DNA of 64,000 nt from PFJX01 sp964393825 (GTDB lineage Bacteria; Pseudomonadota; Gammaproteobacteria; Burkholderiales; Thiobacillaceae): NCBI GenBank assembly GCA_964393825.1, contig CAYMUY010000010.1, forward strand, positions 1 to 64,000, in the 5' to 3' direction. Made by a program: the position numbers and the translations under genes. Each line of letters opens with the position of its first letter. The first letter of the stretch is position 1. The notes below the pieces were generated by a model. The model was given only the letters and a program-made list of their open reading frames with translations. It made no database searches and was not told the DNA's origin. Positions 31,915-42,181 of this stretch are shown in pieces.

Positions 31915-32991
31915 ATGCCATCACTCGGTCCCTGCCTGCGTACCGCCGTTCTGCTGCTCGCCGTGCTATTGAGTGCGTCCACCGTGATCGCGGCGGTGCC
32001 CGGCGATGACGCCTACTCGTTCGTCGATCTGCCGACCGATTACCAGGACGACCATCCGGACTGGTTCAAGGCCAGTTTCTACAATCTGCCCGAGGATCTC
32101 GATGACACCCTGTCTTCGGGCAAGCAGGGGCTGATCGTCTATTTCGGCCAGAAGCATTGCCCGTACTGCCAGGCGCTCATCAAAGACAATCTGTCCAAGG
32201 GAGACCTGGTGCATTACCTGCGCGCACATTTCGACGTGGTCGGCCTGAACACGCACAGCATCGAGGCGGTCACCGGCATGGATGGTAGAACCATGCCGAT
32301 CAACGAATTCGCAATTGCGCAGAAAGCGCAACTCACGCCGACACTGTTGTTCTTCGTCAAGGGGCGAAAACTGGCGCTGAAACTGGTGGGCTACCACCCC
32401 CCATACAAGATGCGCGCGGCACTCGAATACATTGCCGATGGGCACTACCAGACCCGGAGTTTCGGCGAATACCTGGAACAGGCGGACCCGCCGCCACTGT
32501 TCGCCGACGAGACCTTGAACCCCGATCCGCTCTTCAGCCCACCGCCCTACGCGCTCGACCGCAGCCGTTTCGCCGCCCGCGCACCGCTGCTTGTGATCTT
32601 TGAACAGCCTGGCTGCCATGCCTGTGACGTCCTGCATACGGAACCGCTGCAAAACCCCCTCGTGCGCCAGCGCCTGCGCGACTTCGAGGTGGTGCAGTTC
32701 AACGTCTGGGACGACAGGACGCCGCTGCTGACACCGGACGGCAAGCGCCTGACGCCACGCCAGTGGGCGCGCAAGCTCGGACTGTTCTATGCGCCGACAC
32801 TGGTGATGTTCGACGAACATGGAAAGGAAGTCTTTCGCGTCGATTCAGTGGTGCAGTTCTTCCGGCTGGCCAATGTGCTGCGCTATGTGGCCGACAAGGC
32901 GTACCTGAAATACCCGCTGTTCCAGTTGTGGAACCGCGACCATGCCAGCGAGGAAGTCGGTTTGCAGCGCAATGCGAGTGCGCGCAAGTGA
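31915..32991 (+). CDS. Periplasmic protein with two thioredoxin-like domains
   Basis: 358 residues with a signal peptide (AVLLLAVLLSASTVIAA). Two thioredoxin-fold domains follow. The first has CPYC at 82-85 and cis-Pro segment TPTLLFF (141-147). The second has CHAC at 234-237 and APTLVMF. Each looks like the SoxW/thioredoxin_2 type. The double active site suggests a periplasmic reductase or isomerase acting on protein or heme-ligand thiols. No partner gene (DsbD/CcdA) is adjacent, so the electron source is unknown. Confidence 0.82.
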   Translation: MPSLGPCLRTAVLLLAVLLSASTVIAAVPGDDAYSFVDLPTDYQDDHPDWFKASFYNLPEDLDDTLSSGKQGLIVYFGQKHCPYCQALIKDNLSKGDLVHYLRAHFDVVGLNTHSIEAVTGMDGRTMPINEFAIAQKAQLTPTLLFFVKGRKLALKLVGYHPPYKMRAALEYIADGHYQTRSFGEYLEQADPPPLFADETLNPDPLFSPPPYALDRSRFAARAPLLVIFEQPGCHACDVLHTEPLQNPLVRQRLRDFEVVQFNVWDDRTPLLTPDGKRLTPRQWARKLGLFYAPTLVMFDEHGKEVFRVDSVVQFFRLANVLRYVADKAYLKYPLFQLWNRDHASEEVGLQRNASARK

Positions 32992-33067
32992 AGGCAGACC
33001 AGTTGCTCCGCCATGGTGGCGAATCCGGCACGCCCTGAAGCACGTCAACAGGATGGCACGGAGCCGG

Positions 33068-33556
33068 TCAATCCGGCCGGTGCGGGCCGCTGAGCCAATC
33101 GCGATATTTCGTCTTGTTCGCTTCATCGAGATCCGTGTAGTCCAACAATGCCTGGCACACACGCCTTGCATCTTCGACCCTGCCCGCTGCGCCATAAAGT
33201 GCCCACAGGCGCTGATACGGATACCCCCCCTTGAATCGGTCCGTGACATTGGCCTCATAGAGCGCGATCGCCTGCTCCGGCCGATGCAGCCTTTCCAGAT
33301 GGGCGGCCTCGTCATTCCGGGTGGTCATGATGTCGGCGATGAAGTCGGCATGACTGCGGATCAATACGGATTCATCCAGATTCCCGGACATTTTTCCAAG
33401 TGCCAATAGTTCGGTTTCCTGACACTGCAGCGGCAGCCCGGATGCGCGGATGGCCTCGATCTTCTCGCTGATGGAGGCCATGCGCCGCTGGGCGGGAGAA
33501 GGATCGGGAGCGGGGCGTTCCGCGCCGCGAAACCCTGGGAATAGTCGAAAAGTCAT
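33068..33556 (-). CDS. Conserved-looking protein of unknown function with TPR-like helices
   Basis: 162 residues if translation begins at ATG 33556 (MTFRLFPGFRGAERP); the open frame reaches further to 33619. The N-terminal third is proline-rich. The C-terminal part is helical and reads like one or two degenerate tetratricopeptide units (HRPEQAIALYEANV, YQRLWALYGAAGRVEDARRV). A Cys in LQCQETELL is the only other feature. No signal peptide. It converges on the thioredoxin-like gene. I do not recognise the family. Confidence 0.6.
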   Translation of the reverse strand: MTFRLFPGFRGAERPAPDPSPAQRRMASISEKIEAIRASGLPLQCQETELLALGKMSGNLDESVLIRSHADFIADIMTTRNDEAAHLERLHRPEQAIALYEANVTDRFKGGYPYQRLWALYGAAGRVEDARRVCQALLDYTDLDEANKTKYRDWLSGPHRPD

Positions 33557-33966
33557 GTTGAGTGAGAGGTCCCATATCTGTTGTGTACCCATTGCGCGGT
33601 GCCGCCCTGGCCACATCAAGGCGGGACCGAAGCGCGCGCGGGAAGTCGTCGTTCCGGATAGACATTACTCTGAAACCAGAAGTTTTCCGGCGCAGTCCCA
33701 CTCCATACAGCACACCGCGCCAATCACGGACACCATGAGGGCGACCCGCAACAGGTGTTCATGGACCAGGCGGGCAGGCCGCGCCATTCGGGTCCCGCGG
33801 ACCGAACGTGAACGGCAACACCCTCGTTCGGTTAGACTGCCGCCTCGTCGCATTACAGGGCGGCTGCAGGCCCTGGTCGACATTCGGGCCTATATTCAAC
33901 GTGACCGACAACTCGACCCAGTCCAAGACACGATCCTTCGCCCTGACCCACCCACTTTTCCAGCCC
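33557..33966. other. Intergenic stretch before yjdM
   Basis: About 410 bases with no confident gene. A reverse-strand frame (33665-33787, 40 codons from ATG) would encode a peptide with a hydrophobic core (LLRVALMVSVIGAVCCMEW), but it has no ribosome site and no neighbour support. No tandem repeat or terminator seen. Confidence 0.5.
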
Positions 33967-34305
33967 ATGTCCGACCTCCCCCACTGCCCGCGGTGCAATT
34001 CCGAATACACCTACGAAGACGGCGCGATGCTGGTCTGTCCTGAATGCAGCCATGAGTGGTCAAGAGAGGCCCCCGACGCCGCTGACGAGATGACGGTGGT
34101 GAAGGACGCCAATGGCAACGTGCTGCGGGACGGGGATACCGTGACCGTGATCAAGGACCTGAAGGTGAAAGGCTCCTCCCTGGTGGTCAAGGTCGGCACC
34201 AAGGTGAAGAACATCCGCCTGGTCGATGGCGATCACGACATCGACTGCAAGATCGATGGCATCGGTTCCATGGGCCTGAAATCGGAATTCGTGAAGAAGG
34301 TCTGA
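33967..34305 (+). CDS. yjdM: YjdM (PhnA) family zinc-ribbon protein
   Basis: 112 residues, the family length (E. coli YjdM, formerly PhnA, has 111). N-terminal zinc ribbon with CPRC (7-10) and CPEC (24-27), then the conserved SH3-like domain DANGNVLRDGDTVTVIKDLK and KVGTKVKNIRLVDGDHDIDC. Although once named for alkylphosphonate use, the gene is not required for it and its role is unknown. ATG 33967 is chosen because the family sequence begins there; the frame is open further upstream. No phosphonate genes are nearby. Confidence 0.92.
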   Translation: MSDLPHCPRCNSEYTYEDGAMLVCPECSHEWSREAPDAADEMTVVKDANGNVLRDGDTVTVIKDLKVKGSSLVVKVGTKVKNIRLVDGDHDIDCKIDGIGSMGLKSEFVKKV

Positions 34306-34329
34306 ACCGGTTTTTCGCCGGGACAGGCA

Positions 34330-35976
34330 TCACTGGTTGAGGTTGAAGCGGCTGACCGAGGCCCGGAGCTGGTCGGCCAGGCCAGAGAGTTCGCCAGCGG
34401 CATGTGCGGAGTTTTGCGCGGCCTGACGGTTTTTCCGGGCCATGCCCAGAATCTCGTTGACGCGCTCGCCGATGGCATGGCTGGCCGCCTCTTCCGCCTT
34501 GCGCAGGCCCTCGATTTCGTGGCTCAAACCGGTGACGTGGTTGACGGCGGCATTGACGGCTTCGATGGCCGCGCCGGCCTGGGTGGCCATTTCAACGCCT
34601 TCATCCACCAGTCTCCTGCCCTGTTCCATCGAGGACACGGTGCGTTCCGTCTCGTGCTGGATGGTGGTGATGGTGTTGGAGATATCGCCGGTGGCCTTGC
34701 TGGTGCGCTCCGCCAGCTTTCTTACCTCATCCGCCACCACGGCGAAGCCGCGTCCCTGCTCGCCGGCGCGCGCGGCTTCGATGGCGGCGTTGAGCGCCAG
34801 GAGGTTGGTCTGGTCGGCGATATCCTTGATGACGCCGACGATGCGACCGATCTCTTCCGAATAACGCCCCAGGGTCGCGACGGCCTGGGAAGCGTCGGTC
34901 ACCGACTGGGAAATGCTCTGGATGCCCTTGCCGGCCGCCATGACCACTTCCTTGCCCTGCCTGGCCAGGCCAGTGGCCTGGTCGGCGGCGGTAACGATGG
35001 TGGCGATATTCCGGCCGACCTGGTCGGCGGTGCGGGTCAGCTCACCGCTGGTCCGGGCGGTGGCCTGGGCAAGGCTTTCCTGCTGATCCGAGGTCTGCAA
35101 CACCTCGGCGCTGTTATCCGCGGTACGGCGGGAGGCGTGGCTGACTTCCTCGGCCGAACTCCGGATTTCGCCGATCAAGGTCGAGATTTCAGAGGCCATG
35201 CGGTTGAACCCGGTGGCGACCTGGGCAAGCTCGTCGGAGCCATGAATCGAGGTCCGCCGGCTGAGATCACCCTTGGCGAAGTCTTCGGTGGCCCGCTTGA
35301 GTTCCAGACTGGACTGCACGATCGACCTGCGGATAACCAGGCTCAGCAGGATGGACAGGGACAGGCCCGCCGCGATGATGATCAGCGAGGCGACCTGGAT
35401 GACGTTGGTGAGTTTGCCGAGGTGTTCATGGTCGGCCTGCGCGGACTTCGAATAGAAGTCGATCAGACCATTGGTCGTTTCCGCGACCTTTTCGTACTTT
35501 TCGACCATGGTGGTCTTGTAGTGATGGTCGGCGCCGCTGAAATTCTCGGCGGAGAGGAAATCCCGCATCGGCATCAGACCATCCACTCCGAAGCCTTTGC
35601 GCGCCGTCATGTAAGCGTCGAACAGGGCCTTTTCCGGCGCCGACATGGCCCGTTTGCCATAGGCGTTCAGACCTTCCGTGATGTGCGCCGTGATCTTGTC
35701 GACGTTATCGAATTTTTCCTGGGCGACGAAGGCGTCGGCGGCCAGCCGCGCTTCGAGGATGAGCCGGTACACGAGTACCTGGTTGTAGCGCACCTCCTGC
35801 AACTGATTGAGGGCGACGATGTCCTGGTCATAGATGCGCGATGCGGTCTGCGCGGCCTGGCGCAGTCCCCAGACACCCGCCGCCCCCACCCCCAGCAGCA
35901 TGAGCGCGAGAAACAGGGTCAGGCCGAGCAGGCGGGTGCCGATGGATACGTTATTCAGAAATTTCAGATTGATCAT
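34330..35976 (-). CDS. Methyl-accepting chemotaxis protein
   Basis: 548-residue chemoreceptor: first membrane helix about 14-36, a periplasmic four-helix-bundle sensor (about 37-190), second helix about 192-214, HAMP (about 215-270) and a cytoplasmic signalling coiled coil. The conserved CheA/CheW-binding tip is present (IADQTNLLALNAAIEAARAG, then EQGRGFAVVADEVRKLAERT). No C-terminal CheR-tethering pentapeptide. The ligand is not predictable. A FliA-type promoter precedes it, so it should be expressed with the flagellar regulon. It converges on yjdM. Confidence 0.93.
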   Translation of the reverse strand: MINLKFLNNVSIGTRLLGLTLFLALMLLGVGAAGVWGLRQAAQTASRIYDQDIVALNQLQEVRYNQVLVYRLILEARLAADAFVAQEKFDNVDKITAHITEGLNAYGKRAMSAPEKALFDAYMTARKGFGVDGLMPMRDFLSAENFSGADHHYKTTMVEKYEKVAETTNGLIDFYSKSAQADHEHLGKLTNVIQVASLIIIAAGLSLSILLSLVIRRSIVQSSLELKRATEDFAKGDLSRRTSIHGSDELAQVATGFNRMASEISTLIGEIRSSAEEVSHASRRTADNSAEVLQTSDQQESLAQATARTSGELTRTADQVGRNIATIVTAADQATGLARQGKEVVMAAGKGIQSISQSVTDASQAVATLGRYSEEIGRIVGVIKDIADQTNLLALNAAIEAARAGEQGRGFAVVADEVRKLAERTSKATGDISNTITTIQHETERTVSSMEQGRRLVDEGVEMATQAGAAIEAVNAAVNHVTGLSHEIEGLRKAEEAASHAIGERVNEILGMARKNRQAAQNSAHAAGELSGLADQLRASVSRFNLNQ

Positions 35977-36011
35977 GACGCTCTCGCAGGGATGCCGCTT
36001 GCACCCTGCGC

Positions 36012-36038
36012 ATTACGGCCAGACCGCGGAAAACTTTA
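36012..36038 (-). promoter_or_regulatory. Sigma28 (FliA) promoter of the chemoreceptor gene
   Basis: On the reverse strand: TAAAGTTT (36038-36031, perfect -35), exactly 11 bases, GCCGTAAT (36019-36012). It lies about 35 bases from the chemoreceptor ATG. Class 3 chemotaxis genes are normally read from such promoters. Confidence 0.75.
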
Positions 36039-36097
36039 CAGACAACACTTGATATCAGTCATTTTTCTTGAACATGTTCAATTGCCCCCCCCAGCTT

Positions 36098-38785
36098 TCA
36101 GCCCTCGTTGCCGAACACCGCGAGCCACAACGCCTTCACGGCAGCGATGTCCTGGGCAAGACCGCCGTGCTCGATGCGGGCGTGTTCACTGCCCTGCAGC
36201 TTGACGGCATGCTGGCGGGCACGCAGTTCCCGATAGGCGTCGCCGGCGGCAAGACCGATTGCTTCGGTGATCAGTCCCAGGTCCGCGGCTCGCTTCAGCA
36301 GGGCGATGTTGCCGACATTGGCGAGCAATTCCGGGTGGCGCGAGGCATGGGCCAGGATGAGGTATTGCACCGCGAATTCGACATCCACCAGACCGCCCCG
36401 GTCATGCTTGAGGTCGAACAGGCCGCTGCGGTTGGGGTGGCCGTCGAACATCTTCTGGCGCATTTCCAGGACATCGGCGCGAAGTTGCCCGGCATCGCGG
36501 GCGTAGCCGAGCACCTGCTCGCGGATTTCCGCGAAGCGCTCGCCCACCGTGCGATCGCCGCAGCAGTAGCGGGCGCGGGTCAGTGCCTGGTGTTCCCAGG
36601 TCCAGGCCTTGTTCCGCTGGTAGTCGGAGAAGGCCTCCAGGCTGCTCACCAGCAGGCCGGAGGCGCCATCGGGGCGCAGCCGCAGATCGGTATCGTAGAG
36701 GATGCCGGCAGCGGTCATCGTGGACATCCAGGTGATCAGACGCTTGCCGAGACGGGCGTAGGTTTCCTGCGCGTCGGGATGGGCATCGTCGTAGAGGAAA
36801 ACGATGTCCAGGTCGGAAGCGTAGCCGAGTTCCTTTCCCCCCAGCTTGCCGTAGGCGATGATCGCAAAGGAAGGCTGCTCGCGGTGGCGTCGGGGTAGAT
36901 CCGCCCAGACCAGCTTGAGGGTGGCATCGAGTAGCAGGTCGGCGAGGTCGGCGAGATGGTCGGAGAGCTTCTCCACGGTCCACAGGCCGGCCAGATCCTG
37001 CGCCAGCAAGCGGAAGGTCTCGCTCTGCTTGAAGTGGCGCAGGCCATCCATTTGCCGTTCCACATCGCCATCGAGCCCCTCGAGCAGCACGCGCAATTCC
37101 TCGCGCGCGGCCTGCCAGTCCGGCGCGGCCATCAGGGTACGATTGTCGAGCAGTTCATCGAGCAGATGCGGCTGTCGGGTCAAATAGCCTGCGGCCCAGG
37201 GGCTGGCGCTGAGGATGCGCGCGAGCTGCATCAGGCTTTGCGGGTATTCCTTGAGCAGGGCGAGGTAGGGCGCGCGCCGACAGATCGCTTCTAGCAGGTC
37301 GAGGATGCGGCCGAGCGTGTCCAGCGGGTTGGCAAAGCGGGTGGCGACCTCCAGCAGGGGGGGGAGCAGGCTGTCGAGCGCCGCCTTGTTCTTCGCGGGC
37401 AGGCTGGCATAGCGGCTCCCCTGCTTGAGCGCGCGCAACCGTTCCAGCGCCGCCGGACCATGCTCGCCATAGCCGGCCAGCAGGAGACGATCGAGCGCGT
37501 CGGCCTCGGGCAATTCGCCGAGACCGGCCAGCGCATGGCGGGTCTGGTCCTCCTGCGGCGCACCAAACACCTGTTCGAACTGGCCCGCGACCTTCCGCCG
37601 CATCGGCTCCAGCCGTGCCAGCAGCGCCGCCCAATCGACGAAGCCCATCGCCTCGGCGACGCGGCGGCGGTCCTCCTGGCTGCTGGGTAGCATCTGTGTC
37701 TGGGCATCGTCGAGGTATTGCAGGCGGTGTTCCAGGTTGCGCAGGAAAACATAGGCTTCCTCCAGTTCCCTGGCCAGGGTCTCCGGAATCAGTCCGTAGG
37801 CGGCAAGCTGGTGCAGCAACGGCCGCGTCGGCCGCATCCGCAATGACGACTTCTGGCCGCCGCGGATGAGCTGGAACACCTGGGCGATGAATTCGATCTC
37901 GCGGATACCGCCAGGGCCGAGCTTGATGTTGTCGATCTTGTCCTTGCGGGCCACCTCGCGGCGAATCTGGGCATGCAGGTCGCGCATCGAGCCGAAGGCG
38001 CCGAAATCGAGGTATTTGCGGAAGACGAAGGGATGGCGCAAGGCTTCCAGTTCGTCGACGCGGTCGCCGGTCAGCGCCCGCCCCTTGATCCAGGCGTAGC
38101 GCTCCCACTCGCGCGCCTGGGCGTAGAAATAGTTTTCCAGCATGGCGAAACTGGAGACCAGGGGGCCGCCATCGCCGTAGGGGCGCAGACGCATGTCGAC
38201 ACGGAAGACGTAACCATCCTGGGTCTTGTCGTCGATCACGTTGATCAGGCGCTTGCCCAGGCGGGTGAAGAAATCGAAATTGGAGAGTTTGCGCGGTCCG
38301 CTGGTCTCGCCTTCCTCGGGAAAGACGAAGATCAGGTCGATGTCCGAGGAGGCGTTCAACTCGGCGCCGCCCAGCTTGCCCATGCCCACGACGATCAGTC
38401 GTTGCACGCGCCCGGCGCCATCGAGCGGTTCGCCATGGATGTCGGCGAGATCGCGGTGGAGGAAATCGACCGCGCTCCGCACCGCGACTTCGGCCAGGTC
38501 GGTGAGGGTGCGGGTGACTTCGGAGAGATCGGCCAAACCGTTCAGGTCGCGCGTCATCACCCGCGCGAACACCCGTTCGCGCAGGCGCCGGAGTTGCCGT
38601 TTCAGGTCGTCCTCGCTAGCCATGCCGGTAGCCAGGAAATCGAGCATTTCCCGGCGCGAGAATGGGGTCGCGAGGGTTTCCGGCAACCATTCGCGCAATT
38701 CCGGCCGTGCGTCGAGACGCGCCGACAGCCAGCGGCTGTATGCGGCAGTGCGGGATAGCATTTCCAAGGCTGGCGAAGTAGTCAT
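36098..38785 (-). CDS. glnE: Glutamine synthetase adenylyltransferase/deadenylylase
   Basis: Bifunctional enzyme that adenylylates and deadenylylates glutamine synthetase under control of PII. Two nucleotidyltransferase halves, each with helical domains: the deadenylylase motif VGMGKLGGAELNASSDIDLI in the N-terminal half and the adenylylase motif AYGKLGGKELGYASDLDIVF in the C-terminal half; both metal-binding D-x-D pairs are intact. Length about 895 (E. coli 946). Start ATG 38785 (MTTSPALEMLSRTAAYSRWL) is chosen as the family-like beginning; an upstream in-frame ATG at 38854 adds 23 residues. It is divergent from acs. Confidence 0.93.
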   Translation of the reverse strand: MTTSPALEMLSRTAAYSRWLSARLDARPELREWLPETLATPFSRREMLDFLATGMASEDDLKRQLRRLRERVFARVMTRDLNGLADLSEVTRTLTDLAEVAVRSAVDFLHRDLADIHGEPLDGAGRVQRLIVVGMGKLGGAELNASSDIDLIFVFPEEGETSGPRKLSNFDFFTRLGKRLINVIDDKTQDGYVFRVDMRLRPYGDGGPLVSSFAMLENYFYAQAREWERYAWIKGRALTGDRVDELEALRHPFVFRKYLDFGAFGSMRDLHAQIRREVARKDKIDNIKLGPGGIREIEFIAQVFQLIRGGQKSSLRMRPTRPLLHQLAAYGLIPETLARELEEAYVFLRNLEHRLQYLDDAQTQMLPSSQEDRRRVAEAMGFVDWAALLARLEPMRRKVAGQFEQVFGAPQEDQTRHALAGLGELPEADALDRLLLAGYGEHGPAALERLRALKQGSRYASLPAKNKAALDSLLPPLLEVATRFANPLDTLGRILDLLEAICRRAPYLALLKEYPQSLMQLARILSASPWAAGYLTRQPHLLDELLDNRTLMAAPDWQAAREELRVLLEGLDGDVERQMDGLRHFKQSETFRLLAQDLAGLWTVEKLSDHLADLADLLLDATLKLVWADLPRRHREQPSFAIIAYGKLGGKELGYASDLDIVFLYDDAHPDAQETYARLGKRLITWMSTMTAAGILYDTDLRLRPDGASGLLVSSLEAFSDYQRNKAWTWEHQALTRARYCCGDRTVGERFAEIREQVLGYARDAGQLRADVLEMRQKMFDGHPNRSGLFDLKHDRGGLVDVEFAVQYLILAHASRHPELLANVGNIALLKRAADLGLITEAIGLAAGDAYRELRARQHAVKLQGSEHARIEHGGLAQDIAAVKALWLAVFGNEG

Positions 38786-38903
38786 GTTGCGGTGCAAAAT
38801 GCGAATTAGTTGGAAGTGGCCTAATTTTGCGCCTTCCTTGGGGGAGGAAAACATTGGATTTCCCGTCGCTAACGCTCAGTTGCCAAATAAGGAGACGCCT
38901 GTC

Positions 38904-40895
<1,992 letters not shown>

Positions 40896-40911
40896 GCCGC
40901 AACCGCCACAG

Positions 40912-40943
40912 AAAAAGAGCGGCCGCGGCCGCTCTTTTTTTTA
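40912..40943 (+). terminator. Terminator of acs
   Basis: AGAGCGGCCGCGGCCGCTCT is a perfect palindrome (40916-40935), flanked by five A and nine T, 16 bases after the acs stop. Confidence 0.92.
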
Positions 40944-40956
40944 CTCCATCCCGCCC

Positions 40957-42009
40957 ATGACCATGCTGCCCCACCCGCTCGCCTCCGCCGCCGCCCTGGA
41001 ACACGCCTTCGCCGAAGGTCTCTCAACCATGCTGGAGCGGCATCCCGGCCTTGGCGTCCATATCCTGGCGCTGGCCAACGCTGCCTACGACGGCGATCTC
41101 TGGGCGCGACTGGCGGCACCGCTGGCGGCGCGGCATGCGGAACTGGCTGAAACGATCAGCGGCACCCTGCGCCGGGGTGGCCGCCTGAGCGAACCGGAAG
41201 ATGACATCATGGTCTTCCTTAAATTGCTGGCGATCGGTTTCGAGCATCTCCAGACCACGCAACAGCGCCGCGCCGGCCCCTGGGAACTGTCGTTCAATCC
41301 GATCCGGGCGCTGCGGCCGCCACGCATGAGCGGCGCCCGGATCGACCGCCTGCTGCGCCCCTTCGACGCGACCGGCTTTCATTTCAACAAACCCTTCCTG
41401 GCGCGCGAGGTGTTCTGGGAGGGCGATCTGTTGGGTAAACAGGCGCGCCTGCTCTACAACAAATTCCCCTTCGCCCGCCTGCATGGCCTGCTGGTGCCGG
41501 AACCCGAACGTGAATGGCCACAATATCTGACACCGGAACTGCACGGCTGGGCCTGGGAGGTCTGTGAGCGGGTGGCGGCCGTGATCCCGGGGTTCAGCCT
41601 GGCCTACAACAGTTACGGGGCGCTGGCCTCGGTCAACCATCTGCATTTCCAGAGTTTCGTGCGGCCCACCCCGTTGCCGGTACAGGCTGCCGAGTTCGCC
41701 CACAACGGCGGGGAGCACTCATATCCGCTCCCCTGCGAGCGCTTCAGCGACCTGGAGGCCGCCTGGTTCCGGCTCGACCAGCTGCATAGCCATGGCACGC
41801 CCTACAACCTGGTCTACGGCGGCGGCGTTCTGCACGTATTACCGCGAATGGCGCAGGGCAGCCATCCGTTGGCATCGTGGAATGCGGGTTTCGGCTGGAG
41901 CGACCTGGCCGGCGCCATCACCCTGTTCAGCCGCGAGGAATACAACGGCATCTGTGAAGCGGATATCGCGAGGGAAATGGCGGCCCACGCGCCCTTTCCG
42001 GCACCGTAG
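40957..42009 (+). CDS. HIT-superfamily nucleotidyltransferase-like protein
   Basis: 350 residues, no signal peptide. Central segments LYNKFPFARLHGLLVPEPER and VNHLHFQSF (NHLHFQ at 227-232) are those of the ATP adenylyltransferase/GDP-galactose phosphorylase branch of the HIT fold (DUF4922-like), where the H-x-H-x-Q motif carries the nucleotidyl-transfer histidine. A plausible activity is phosphorolysis or transfer on a nucleotide sugar or dinucleotide polyphosphate; the substrate is unknown. The ATG follows the acs terminator by 13 bases. Its TAG stop is inside the left arm of the 42006-42069 palindrome. Confidence 0.75.
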   Translation: MTMLPHPLASAAALEHAFAEGLSTMLERHPGLGVHILALANAAYDGDLWARLAAPLAARHAELAETISGTLRRGGRLSEPEDDIMVFLKLLAIGFEHLQTTQQRRAGPWELSFNPIRALRPPRMSGARIDRLLRPFDATGFHFNKPFLAREVFWEGDLLGKQARLLYNKFPFARLHGLLVPEPEREWPQYLTPELHGWAWEVCERVAAVIPGFSLAYNSYGALASVNHLHFQSFVRPTPLPVQAAEFAHNGGEHSYPLPCERFSDLEAAWFRLDQLHSHGTPYNLVYGGGVLHVLPRMAQGSHPLASWNAGFGWSDLAGAITLFSREEYNGICEADIAREMAAHAPFPAP

Positions 42010-42069
42010 GAGGGCCCGCTTGCGGCCCGAATGATCCCGTGATTTCGGGCCGCAAGCGGGCCCTCCTAC
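42006..42069. repeat. Long perfect inverted repeat (25-bp stem)
   Basis: Left arm 42006-42030 and right arm 42045-42069 are exact reverse complements over 25 bases, with a 14-base loop. Arms begin GTAGGAGGGCCCGC and end GCGGGCCCTCCTAC. The type resembles the GTAGGAGCGGGC palindromes dispersed in proteobacterial genomes. It provides the stop codon of the upstream gene and probably ends its transcript or protects its 3' end. Confidence 0.9.
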
Positions 42070-42139
42070 GCGGACGTCACCAGGTGCTTGACCCAAGGGG
42101 GGCGGTAGAGAGATTCACTTTCCACTTCGCCCCAGTTTT

Positions 42140-42178
42140 CCCCTTGCCCTTGCCCCTTGCCCCTTGTACCTTGCCCCC
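42140..42178. repeat. CCCCTTG heptamer tandem repeat before yhdP
   Basis: CCCCTTG, CCCTTG, CCCCTTG, CCCCTTG, then TACCTTGCCCCC: a short array of a 7-base unit that ends 3 bases before the yhdP ATG and replaces any Shine-Dalgarno. Same unit as at 62748-62778. Confidence 0.75.
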
Positions 42179-42181
42179 ACG

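Noticed and set aside
33665..33787. A 40-codon reverse-strand frame with a hydrophobic core
   Set aside because: No ribosome site or conserved neighbour; left as a remark in the intergenic entry only.
42140..42178. CCCCTTG repeats as a CRISPR-like array
   Set aside because: Units are 7 bases with no spacers, and no cas genes are present.
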